A stretch of DNA of 64,000 bases, from assembly GCF_008271745.1 (NCBI RefSeq), contig NZ_VKKZ01000010.1, forward strand, positions 463,677-527,676, in the 5' to 3' direction. The notes beneath the pieces were generated by a model. That model had not been told where the DNA came from and made no database searches. It worked only from the letters and a program-made list of their open reading frames with translations. Source of the DNA: Rufibacter glacialis. GTDB lineage: Bacteria > Bacteroidota > Bacteroidia > Cytophagales > Hymenobacteraceae. A program made the translations under genes and the position numbers. This document shows, in pieces, positions 6,870 to 15,640 of this stretch (position 1 is the stretch's first letter; every line of letters begins with the position of its first letter).

Positions 6870-9800
6870 TTAGTGAGTATGGCCGTGGCAACCGCAGGCT
6901 TCGCCGGCAATGCCGTAGAAGCGGGTGTTCAGGTCGTCGTGCCAGTCAAAGGTGCTGGTGTTGTTGTCCCAGTAGAACTTGCCCATGGGTTTGTTGTAGT
7001 TGCCTACCTCGGTGAGGGTTTCGGCATCATACAAGCGGCCGTTCACCATGGTGTAGCGCACACTCTCTGAGTGCTGGATGTTCTCCAGCGGATTTTTGTC
7101 CAGTACAATCAGGTCGGCCAGTTTGCCTTGCTCCAGAGAGCCCACCTCTTGGTCCATGCCCAGATAGTGCGCTCCGTTGAGCGTGGCCGCGCGAAGGGCC
7201 TCGTGGTTGGTCATCCCCCCTTGCTGTAGCATCCAGAGCTCCCAGTGGGCCCCTAATCCTTGCAACTGTCCGTGGGCCCCCAGGTTCACCTTCACGCCTT
7301 TGTCGGTGAGCGCTTTCAGGGTCCGTGAAGTAGCAATGTAGCCGTGGTCGTATTCTTCATCGGGCACCAAGGTCACGCGGCGCGAACGGCCGTCAATCAC
7401 CGCTCTTGGGGTGAAGCGTAGGAGACGGTCTTTCGCCCAGACATTGGTTTTCTGGTACCAATAATACTCCCCGGAATTGCCGCCGTAGTTCACGATAAGG
7501 GTAGGGGTGTAGCCGGTTTTGCTGGCTGCCCACAGTTGCAGTACGTCATTGTACACCGGCGCGATAGGAATATTATGCTCGATACCGGTGTGGCCGTCCA
7601 GGATCATGGTCATGTTGTGAAAGAAGGTAGAGCCACCCTCGGGCACCACCGACATGCCCAGTTCCCGCGCGGCCTGGATGATCTGCTGACGCTGGTCGCG
7701 GCGCGGTTGGTTGTAGCTTTTCACGGAGAAGGCTCCTACGGCTTTCAAACGGCGCAGGTGCGAGCGGGCATCTTCCAGACCGTTGATAGGTGCTTTGAAG
7801 TTGCCATCGGCGCCGTACAGGATGGTGCCGGTGGAGTAAATACGCGGACCCACCATGTGGCCGGCCTTCACCATCTCGCTTTGGCTATACACCATTTCAG
7901 TAGACGATGAGGGGTCATGGGTGGTGGTGACGCCGTAGGCCAGATTGGCCAGGTACGACCACTGCTTTTTCGGGCTCATGCCCAGGCGGAAGGTGCCCAG
8001 GTGGGCATGCACGTCTATCAGGCCCGGCATAATGGTTTTGCCTTGCGCATCGATTACTTTGGCGCCCGCAGGGACTTGTACCGAGCCCGTTGGGCCAACC
8101 GCTACAATGCGGTTGCCGTCTACCACCAGGGTTCCGTTCTCAATCACCTCGTTGCCTTTCATGGTAATAATGCGGGCGTTGGTGAAGGCGACTTTGCCTT
8201 GTGGAATATCAGTGTTCAGCTGCAGGCCAACCTTGATCCCCGTGGTGTCAATGGGTGGAATGTTCGCTACGGCGCCTTCCACAAACTTGAAGCGGTTCTT
8301 GAGGTCATTGGTGAAGTATTCTTCGCCCAGCATCCAATGAAGTTTCTTGCTGTCAGCGGACCAATGCACACTGGTGCCGGCATCACGGGTGACGCGGGCC
8401 ACGGGTACTGCTTTGGTATCAGCACCTAACTCCAACCCTCTACCGGCAGCCGGGAACGGCGCGATGTACACGTTAAACAACTCGGTCCAGGCGATCCATT
8501 GGTTGTCGGGGCTGGGCACAAATTGGTTCGCGTATTTAGAGGTAAAGTGCGTCTGCACGTCTTTGCCGTTCAAGTCTGCGCTTCTGAACGCTACGCCATC
8601 GCCTTCACCGGCCATGAAGAAAATGCGGGAGCCATCTCTGTTGAAGCTTGGCGAAACGCCTTGCTTCTGCACCAAGGTAGCAGCTCCGCCTTTCGTCGGA
8701 ATCACGTAGATGCCGGGGTCTTTGGCGAAGGTGTGGCCCTGGTGGTCGTTGCCGCGGTCTTTCTGGAACACGATCTGCTTGCCGTCTGGCGAGAAAGCCG
8801 GGTTGGTGAAGAAGCCTTTCTCCTGGGTGATTTTGCGCGGTTTTTTAGAATTGAGGGCTAAAACGTGCAGCGCGCCATGCTTGTCATCATCCCAGGTGCT
8901 GTACACAATCTCTTTGCCGTTCGGGCTGAAGACCGGGTAGAACTCAAAGTCGGTGCCGTTGGTGAGGCGCTCTGGTTTGCCGTTGGGCAGTTGCTTTTTC
9001 CACAGGAATCCCGCCGCGTTGAATACCAGCGTTTTCCCATCGGGTGAGGTCACCGCGTTGCGGATCATCTTGGAGGAAAACTGCTTGGGCGCCACTTCCT
9101 CAGGCTTGGCTATGTGCCGCACGGCCTCCGCAATGGAATGCTGGGCGGAGGCAGTAAACGGAATCTCTTGGGCGTTGGCTTTGGCTACGTCTACGTTCCA
9201 GAATTTGCCCTTGGCCCACACAATGATGTTCTTCCCGTCTGGGGTGAAGTCAAAGTTGGGATATACGCCAAAGATGGCCCAGGCTTCCTGCTGGTCTTTG
9301 CTCAGTTGATCGTACACAGGGCGCTCCTCACCGGTAGCCAGGTTGTGCACATACAGCACAGTTTTGGTGCGTACCCGGCGCACGAAGGCCAGCGTTTTAC
9401 CGTCTGGGGAAAGCGTGGGGCGCATGGCACTACCGTTGCCGCCTACCACGTTCTCTATCTCGCCGGTCTGACGGTTCACCCGCCGGATGATGTAAATCTG
9501 CCCGTTGGGGTCTTTGTTGTACTCAAAAGTGGTTCCGCCGCTCATGTCCTCTGCGAAGTACACGTACTTGCCGTCTGGCGACACAAACGGTTCGCCCACG
9601 TCCTGCTGCTCGTTCTTACGTTTGGTCAACTGCATGCCGGTACCGCCGCTGAAATGGTACTGCCAGATCTCACCCGCCCCCAAAGAACGCTTCTCCGTGA
9701 AGTGCTTGCGGGCGATGAGGTACTGCCCATCCGGAGTCCAAACAGCATTGTTCAGCAAGCGAAAGTTCTCCTTCGTGATGGCTTTTGGGTTGGCCCCGTT

Positions 9801-10154
9801 CGCATCCATGACCCAGATGTTGTCGCCCCCTTCTTTGTCTGAAGTAAAGGAAATCTGCTTGCCGTTGGGGCTGAAGCGGGGCTGTACCTCATAGGCTGGT
9901 CCGCCCGCCAGTAACGTGGCCTGTCCACCCGTGATGGGCAGTTTGTAGATGTCACCTAGCAGGTCGAAGACGATCTCCTTGCCGTCTGGGCTCACGTCCA
10001 GGTTCATCCAGGTGCCTTCAGAAAGAGAGAGGTTGATTTGTTTGGCAGGTCCGTGGCTCTCGGTCACCGACCATTTCTTTTTGTCTTCCGGGGCCTGCGC
10101 CAGGGCTGAGAAACCACATGCAGCAGAGAGGAAGAGAAGAAAGGGTTTACGCAT
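6870..10154 (-). CDS. Secreted TolB-like propeller / amidohydrolase fusion
   Basis: 1094 residues. A signal peptide (MRKPFLLFLSAACGFSALAQ) is followed by a long series of PD40/TolB-like blades, about residues 40-600, each with an F/SPDGK word. The C-terminal part, about 640-1075, is an imidazolonepropionase-like amidohydrolase: metal-binding DVHAHLG near 710, VKSYNQP, and later histidines in DGHTGIEHN and LGAHGQLQGLGAHWE. The end CGCHGHTH is rich in Cys and His and could bind metal. Expected periplasmic or surface hydrolysis of a C-N bond, perhaps peptide-like; the substrate is unknown. ATG at 10152-10154 is used because the signal peptide starts there. Divergent from the SusC/SusD pair. Confidence 0.85.
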   Translation of the reverse strand: MRKPFLLFLSAACGFSALAQAPEDKKKWSVTESHGPAKQINLSLSEGTWMNLDVSPDGKEIVFDLLGDIYKLPITGGQATLLAGGPAYEVQPRFSPNGKQISFTSDKEGGDNIWVMDANGANPKAITKENFRLLNNAVWTPDGQYLIARKHFTEKRSLGAGEIWQYHFSGGTGMQLTKRKNEQQDVGEPFVSPDGKYVYFAEDMSGGTTFEYNKDPNGQIYIIRRVNRQTGEIENVVGGNGSAMRPTLSPDGKTLAFVRRVRTKTVLYVHNLATGEERPVYDQLSKDQQEAWAIFGVYPNFDFTPDGKNIIVWAKGKFWNVDVAKANAQEIPFTASAQHSIAEAVRHIAKPEEVAPKQFSSKMIRNAVTSPDGKTLVFNAAGFLWKKQLPNGKPERLTNGTDFEFYPVFSPNGKEIVYSTWDDDKHGALHVLALNSKKPRKITQEKGFFTNPAFSPDGKQIVFQKDRGNDHQGHTFAKDPGIYVIPTKGGAATLVQKQGVSPSFNRDGSRIFFMAGEGDGVAFRSADLNGKDVQTHFTSKYANQFVPSPDNQWIAWTELFNVYIAPFPAAGRGLELGADTKAVPVARVTRDAGTSVHWSADSKKLHWMLGEEYFTNDLKNRFKFVEGAVANIPPIDTTGIKVGLQLNTDIPQGKVAFTNARIITMKGNEVIENGTLVVDGNRIVAVGPTGSVQVPAGAKVIDAQGKTIMPGLIDVHAHLGTFRLGMSPKKQWSYLANLAYGVTTTHDPSSSTEMVYSQSEMVKAGHMVGPRIYSTGTILYGADGNFKAPINGLEDARSHLRRLKAVGAFSVKSYNQPRRDQRQQIIQAARELGMSVVPEGGSTFFHNMTMILDGHTGIEHNIPIAPVYNDVLQLWAASKTGYTPTLIVNYGGNSGEYYWYQKTNVWAKDRLLRFTPRAVIDGRSRRVTLVPDEEYDHGYIATSRTLKALTDKGVKVNLGAHGQLQGLGAHWELWMLQQGGMTNHEALRAATLNGAHYLGMDQEVGSLEQGKLADLIVLDKNPLENIQHSESVRYTMVNGRLYDAETLTEVGNYNKPMGKFYWDNNTSTFDWHDDLNTRFYGIAGEACGCHGHTH

Positions 10155-10414
10155 TGCTTGTTTTTGATGTGTTTTCCAAAAATAGGCAGAAAAAACGGAG
10201 TGGTTCTGGAAAAATAGCAAAGCCTACTTCCTAGCTGCTTCAGGAAATACAAGGGTAGCTAGGCTTTTTGTTCTTCAGACCAGCCTGAAAAGAGGGGATA
10301 TAAGAAATTGAAATCCGGCAGGAGGTTTCTTTTGAAGAAATTATAAGATAAATGTAAATAAAAGTTTAATGGCAAAATCTAGGTGCTCTGAGTCAACTAA
10401 AGAGCAATAGGGAG

Positions 10415-10468
10415 AAGGGTGAAAAGGTGTTTTCATATAAAGGGTTACATTGTACTCTTTTCACCCTT
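10415..10468. promoter_or_regulatory. Perfect 12-nt inverted repeat in divergent spacer
   Basis: AAGGGTGAAAAG at 10415-10426 is exactly complementary to 10457-10468 across 30 nt. It lies in the 533-bp AT-rich space between the divergent amidohydrolase and SusC genes. Neither neighbour ends here, so it is not an obvious terminator; a regulator site or an attenuator for the SusC transcript is possible. The rest of 10155-10687 holds no gene that I can support. Confidence 0.45.
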
Positions 10469-10592
10469 AGTATTTTATATCCTCACAGGCTTTCATTTTG
10501 AAGTGGTTATAAAAGAAGCTAAAGTAAAATTAGCTTTAGTAAAAACTGAGCAAGTTACTTATTTAAAGTAAAAATTGCTAATAAAAATGGGG

Positions 10593-10624
10593 TTTGTTTA
10601 AAAAGGCATATGAGAAAGTCTTTG
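10593..10624 (+). promoter_or_regulatory. Weak Bacteroidetes-type promoter before SusC gene
   Basis: TTTG at 10593-10596, 20 nt spacer, then AGTCTTTG at 10617-10624, a partial match to the Bacteroidetes -33 TTG / -7 TAnnTTTG consensus (the leading TA is AG). This would leave a leader of about 55 nt before the ATG at 10688. Confidence 0.25.
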
Positions 10625-10687
10625 TTCTATGTTAAGATAATGTTAATATTAAGGAGCAAACTATTTTCAAACTAACTACAACCTAAC

Positions 10688-13600
10688 ATGAAGAAAATCT
10701 TACTTCTAGTTCTTGTTCTGTTCTCCGTGGTATTGCAAGAAGCCACGGCGCAGACAAGAACTATCACAGGAAGAGTGACTGATGCGAGCTCTGGCGAAGG
10801 AATGCCAGGAGTGACCGTTCAGCTCAAAGGAACCACGACCGCTGTCCCCACGGATGTGAATGGAGGTTATTCTATCAATGTGCCTGCTAGTGGCGGGACG
10901 TTAGTTTTTACTTTCATTGGCTTTACAAACCAGGAGATAGCCATTGGAACACAATCAACGGTGAATGCCCGGTTATCTACGGATGCTGAGCAATTGAAAG
11001 AAGTAGTAGTAACTGCTTTGGGTGCTGAAAGAACGAAAAACTCCCTTCCTTATGCTGCGCAGCAGGTGGAAGGGGAGGCTATCACTATAGCACGTAACCC
11101 CAACGCAGTAAATTCTCTGTCTGGTAAAGTGGCCGGTTTGAACATCACGCAGAATAACACCATGGGTGGTTCCACCAACGTAGTGATGCGGGGTACAAAA
11201 TCTATCACTGGTAACAACCAAGCTTTGTTTGTGGTGGATGGTGTTCCTATTAGTAATGCCAATACCAACAGCTCTGACCAGAAAACAGGCCGTGGTGGGT
11301 ATGACTACGGAAATGCCGCCGCTGACATTAACCCAGATGACATTGAATCAATGAGTGTGTTGAAAGGTGCTGCTGCAACGGCCCTTTATGGCTCACGGGC
11401 GGCAAACGGAGTTATCATGATCACTACCAAAAAAGGTAGAAGAGGTCTTGGTGTTACTATGAACAATGGAGTGACCATGGGTTTTGTAGATAGAAGCACT
11501 ACTCCAAAATACCAGAAGCAGTATGGTGCAGGGTATGGTGCCTTTTATGGGCCAGATGAGGATTCTTACTTCAACGAACGGGATATGAACGGCGATGGAG
11601 TTCCTGATTTGGTGGTTCCTTTCACGGAAGATGCCTCTTACGGTGCGCCCTTTGATCCAAAACTGATGGTATACCAGTGGAACTCCCTTGACCCTACATC
11701 CCCTCTTTATCGTCAGGCTACTCCTTGGGTAGGCGCTGAGAATGATCCTAATTACTTTTTTGAGAAAGCCGTTTCTGTGAACAACAGTATCATTGTAGAC
11801 GGTGGAAATGAAAATGGTAGTTTCAAATTAGGCTTCACCCGGAACGAGGACAAAGGCATCTTGCCTAACAGTAACTTAACCAAAAACATGATCAATTTCG
11901 CGGCTTCTTATAGCGTAACCCCGAAGTTGACCACAAGTGCATCTGTGAACTTTACGAAAGTGAACGGACTGGGACGTTACGGAACAGGGTATGATTCTTT
12001 CAACCCAATGCAAGCTTTCAGACAGTGGTGGCAAACCAACGTTGACCTGAAAGAGCAGAAAGATGCTTATTTCCGCAACAGACAGAACATCACCTGGAAT
12101 ACCCGTAGTGCTACTGATTTAAGACCCATCTATTCTGATAACCCTTACTGGATTCGGTACGAGAACTATGAAAATGATGAGCGTTACAGATACTTCGGTA
12201 ATGTGATGGCTACTTACAAGTTTACCAACTGGTTTAACTTGATGGGTAGAATCACATTGGATTCTTATGATGAGATGCAGGAAGAAAGAAATGCCGTTGG
12301 TAGTACTGGTGTTCCTTTCTACTCCAGGTATAACAGAACTTCAAGGGAGTTCAACTATGACCTGATTGCCAACTTCAACCACATGGTAGCCGATGGAGAT
12401 GTAAGCTTATCTGGTTTGGTGGGTGCGAACATGCGCAGAAACTACGAAAGCTCTATTTTTGCTCAGACCAACGGGGGCTTAGCCGTGCCAAGATTCTATG
12501 CCTTGACAAACTCTATCAGCCCAATCATTGCTCCTACAGAAAGTGAGTTAAGATTTGGGGTAGATGGTATTTTTGCAAGTGCAACAGTTGGCTACAGAGA
12601 AACCCTTTTCTTAGATGCTACCATTAGAAGAGACGTGACTACAACTTTGATGGAAGGAAATAATGTGTTTTACTATCCTTCAGTAGCGGTTGGTTACGTG
12701 TTTTCAGAAAATCTAAAGGAAACCCTTCCTTGGATGAGCTACGGTAAAGTTCGTTTGAACTATGCTGAAGTTGGTAATGATGCTCCACCCTTGTCTATCT
12801 ATGACGTGTATGACAAGCCTACTTCCTGGGGTTCTATTCCATTGTTTTCAGTAACGGGCACCAAGAACAACCAAAACCTGAGACCGGAGAGAACTAAGAG
12901 TATTGAAGCAGGTCTGGAGATGGCGTTCTTACAAGGCAGAGTTGGTTTTGATGCAACATTCTACAAAACCAACACAATTGACCAAATTTTACCAATCAAC
13001 GTTTCTACAGCCACAGGTAACAACGCTATTTTCGTGAACTCCGGTGAAGTACAAAACAAAGGGGTTGAGGTTTCTGCTTTTGTGACTCCGGTTAAAACAG
13101 ATGATTTCTCCTGGACTCTGAATGCTAACTGGAGCCGCAACAGAAACGAAGTTGTTTCACTTTATGATGGCGTAGATAATATCTCTTTAGCTACCTATCA
13201 AGGTGGAATGTCCTCTAATGCTACCGTGGGTCGTCCGTTTGGTACGCTTCGCGGCGCAGGATTTGTTTTCAAAGATGGCCAAAGAGTAGTAGATGAAGAC
13301 GGGTATTATATGTTATCTGGAAACAGAGAAATTGGAAACCCGAACGCTAATTGGAGAGGTGGTATCTCCAATACCTTGAACTACAAAGGCGTATCTATGT
13401 ATTTCTTGGTAGACATTCGTCAGGGCGGAGATGTTTTCTCCTTGGATAACTTCTATGGCTATGGTACTGGTTTGTATGAAGAAACCACCCAACTCAATGA
13501 TTTAGGGAATCCTTCCCGTTCGCCAGTCTCTGAAGGTGGTGGAGTAATCTTGCCAGGTGTAAATGAAGACGGTACGCCCAACACAACCCGGGTAGAGAAT

Positions 13601-13900
13601 GGGGAAGGCCTATTTGGATATTACATGCCGCAGGAATATCATATTTATGATGCCAGTTACGTGAAATTAAGAGAGGTTTCTCTGAGCTATGCACTACCTG
13701 CTGGTTTGATGGCCAAATTGAAGCCATTCCAAGGAATTGATGTTTCCTTGGTGGGGAGAAATCTTTGGATTATCCATAAAAACCTTCCTTACGCTGACCC
13801 AGAAGATGGCTTAAGCTCTGGGAACTTAGGTCAAGGGTACATCTCAGGAAGTTACCCTTCCACACGTAACATTGGGGTTAATCTTCGATTCAAATTTTAA
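10688..13900 (+). CDS. SusC/RagA family TonB-linked outer membrane transporter
   Basis: 1070 residues. Signal peptide (about 1-21, ending ATAQ), carboxypeptidase-D regulatory-like beta domain (about 24-105, TGRVTDASSGEGMPGVTVQL), TonB-receptor plug (about 120-245, with VDGVPISN and GAAATALYGSRAANGVI, the SusC signature) and a 22-strand barrel ending in aromatic FKF. Imports a substrate bound by the SusD partner 9 nt downstream, driven by TonB. The TonB box region is not clear to me. No glycosidase or sigma/anti-sigma pair is adjacent, so the substrate is not predictable; with a secreted amidohydrolase divergent to it, peptides or amides are as likely as glycans. DNA is visibly more AT-rich than neighbouring genes. 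Confidence 0.92.
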   Translation: MKKILLLVLVLFSVVLQEATAQTRTITGRVTDASSGEGMPGVTVQLKGTTTAVPTDVNGGYSINVPASGGTLVFTFIGFTNQEIAIGTQSTVNARLSTDAEQLKEVVVTALGAERTKNSLPYAAQQVEGEAITIARNPNAVNSLSGKVAGLNITQNNTMGGSTNVVMRGTKSITGNNQALFVVDGVPISNANTNSSDQKTGRGGYDYGNAAADINPDDIESMSVLKGAAATALYGSRAANGVIMITTKKGRRGLGVTMNNGVTMGFVDRSTTPKYQKQYGAGYGAFYGPDEDSYFNERDMNGDGVPDLVVPFTEDASYGAPFDPKLMVYQWNSLDPTSPLYRQATPWVGAENDPNYFFEKAVSVNNSIIVDGGNENGSFKLGFTRNEDKGILPNSNLTKNMINFAASYSVTPKLTTSASVNFTKVNGLGRYGTGYDSFNPMQAFRQWWQTNVDLKEQKDAYFRNRQNITWNTRSATDLRPIYSDNPYWIRYENYENDERYRYFGNVMATYKFTNWFNLMGRITLDSYDEMQEERNAVGSTGVPFYSRYNRTSREFNYDLIANFNHMVADGDVSLSGLVGANMRRNYESSIFAQTNGGLAVPRFYALTNSISPIIAPTESELRFGVDGIFASATVGYRETLFLDATIRRDVTTTLMEGNNVFYYPSVAVGYVFSENLKETLPWMSYGKVRLNYAEVGNDAPPLSIYDVYDKPTSWGSIPLFSVTGTKNNQNLRPERTKSIEAGLEMAFLQGRVGFDATFYKTNTIDQILPINVSTATGNNAIFVNSGEVQNKGVEVSAFVTPVKTDDFSWTLNANWSRNRNEVVSLYDGVDNISLATYQGGMSSNATVGRPFGTLRGAGFVFKDGQRVVDEDGYYMLSGNREIGNPNANWRGGISNTLNYKGVSMYFLVDIRQGGDVFSLDNFYGYGTGLYEETTQLNDLGNPSRSPVSEGGGVILPGVNEDGTPNTTRVENGEGLFGYYMPQEYHIYDASYVKLREVSLSYALPAGLMAKLKPFQGIDVSLVGRNLWIIHKNLPYADPEDGLSSGNLGQGYISGSYPSTRNIGVNLRFKF

Positions 13901-13909
13901 TTAAGAAAA

Positions 13910-15355
13910 ATGAAAAGGATACTTTATTTCTGCCTCCCGGCTTTGCTCTTCGCATCTTCATGTGTAGACAGCCTAGATGACTATAATATAAATACAAAAG
14001 CTACAAACGTTGCCCCTGGTGTAACCCTGGTTTCCAGCGCTGAGCGTAGTTTGTCAAATATTATCACCAGCTCCAATGTAAATAATAACCCTTTCAGGTT
14101 TTATGTGCAGCATTGGGCGGCCACCACGTACCCAGATGAAAGTCAATTTGTAATTGACACCAGACAAGTCAACAGAAACTTTTGGGAGCCACTTTACCGC
14201 GATGTATTACGTGATCTGAAAGAAGCAAAAGGTACCATTACGGCAGATGCTTTCTTAGATCCAAAAATCAAAGCAAATCAGCTGGCTTCTATTGAGGTCT
14301 TAGAGGTGTATGCATGGTCTGTGTTAGTAAACACCTTTGGCGATATACCTTATTCTCAAGCCTTAGATATCAATGTCATACTTCCAAAATATGACGATGA
14401 TGCAGCTATCTATGCGGATTTAACCACCCGTTTAGACAAAGCAATCGGGATGTTTGATGCTACTGCATCTGGCTTAGGATCTGGTGATTTGATCTACGGT
14501 GGTAATGTGGGGAACTGGATTAGATTTGCAAACTCCCTGAAGCTTAGACTAGGAATGACTTTAGTTGATGTTGAGCCAGCCAAAGCCAAAACCATGGTTG
14601 AAGCAGCGGCCCGCAACGTCTTCACGTCAAATGCGCAGTCTGCTAAAATTGTGTACTTGGCTACCACACCTAACAATAACCCAGTGCATTCAGACTTAGT
14701 GTTGAGTGGTAGAGCTGACTATGTGGGAGCCAATACATTAATTGAAAGACTGAATACTCTGAAAGATCCAAGAATTGACGAGTACTTTAAAGAAGTAGAA
14801 GATGACGATGATACAAATCCGACATTCTTCAAAGGGGGAACAGCGGGAGCACCAAACTCCTACTCTGCAAATTCGGCCCCTGGCTCTATGTTGGAAGACC
14901 CTACCAATCCCGGTATGCTGCTTTCTTATTCAGAAGTAGAGTTCTTATTAGCTGAAGCGGTAGAAAGAGGATTTGCCGTGGGTGGAACCGCTGCTGCCCA
15001 TTATCATGCTGGTATCACCGCCTCTATTTTAGAGTGGGGAGGCACAGAAGCAGAAGCATTGGCATATATTGCCCAGCCAACTGTTAACTACCTGACCGCA
15101 ACGGGAAACTATAAACAAAAGATTGGTACTCAGAAATGGATCGCCCTTTATAACAATCCTGTTGAAGCCTGGAAAGAATGGAGGAGATTAGACGCTCCAA
15201 ATTTGGTGAAGCCAAGCTTGGCAATTAGTGAGATTCCCTTACGTTTGACCTATCCTACTACAGAATTCAACTCTAACGGAGAAAACGTAAAGGCTGCTTC
15301 TGCTGCCATTGGTGGAAATACCGTGACTGCTAAGTTGTTCTGGGATAAATTCTAA
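13910..15355 (+). CDS. SusD/RagB family outer-membrane lipoprotein
   Basis: 481 residues. Lipoprotein signal with LFASSC and Cys18 as lipidation site. The body fits the SusD-like_2 group: an early helix-rich TPR-like part (PLYRDVLRDLKEAKG, VLEVYAWSVLVNTFGDIPYSQAL) and a late conserved AEAVERG and QKWIALYNNPVEAWKEWRRL segment. It caps the SusC barrel and binds the imported ligand on the cell surface. Starts 9 nt after susC stop; a hairpin terminator follows at 15393. Confidence 0.9.
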   Translation: MKRILYFCLPALLFASSCVDSLDDYNINTKATNVAPGVTLVSSAERSLSNIITSSNVNNNPFRFYVQHWAATTYPDESQFVIDTRQVNRNFWEPLYRDVLRDLKEAKGTITADAFLDPKIKANQLASIEVLEVYAWSVLVNTFGDIPYSQALDINVILPKYDDDAAIYADLTTRLDKAIGMFDATASGLGSGDLIYGGNVGNWIRFANSLKLRLGMTLVDVEPAKAKTMVEAAARNVFTSNAQSAKIVYLATTPNNNPVHSDLVLSGRADYVGANTLIERLNTLKDPRIDEYFKEVEDDDDTNPTFFKGGTAGAPNSYSANSAPGSMLEDPTNPGMLLSYSEVEFLLAEAVERGFAVGGTAAAHYHAGITASILEWGGTEAEALAYIAQPTVNYLTATGNYKQKIGTQKWIALYNNPVEAWKEWRRLDAPNLVKPSLAISEIPLRLTYPTTEFNSNGENVKAASAAIGGNTVTAKLFWDKF

Positions 15356-15392
15356 GTAGAGACACTGGCTCGTAGAAGCCCGTATCATATTG

Positions 15393-15428
15393 AAAAGCTC
15401 TGGCAAACAACTGCCAGAGCTTTTTTTG
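15393..15428 (+). terminator. Rho-independent terminator after SusC/SusD
   Basis: AAAAGCTCTGGCA, loop AACAAC, TGCCAGAGC followed by seven T. It closes the rightward SusC/SusD transcript 38 nt after the SusD stop. The following 15429-15640 has no gene. Confidence 0.9.
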
Positions 15429-15640
15429 TCAAAGGGAGATTGAATTGAAACGGACTTAACAAGGCGTGTAAACGAATAGCAGACTTGTATTCTGTTTATG
15501 GCTCCTCCAGTGGGCACTAGACAACAAAGCTTAGTTTAAACCAAGCTTTTGTTCCTGTGTAAGAAAATTATCAGAAGGAATAAAATGATTGGATTTAGGA
15601 CTCACCTTCAAAGCATCTTTCAAAAAGATTTATATACCTT

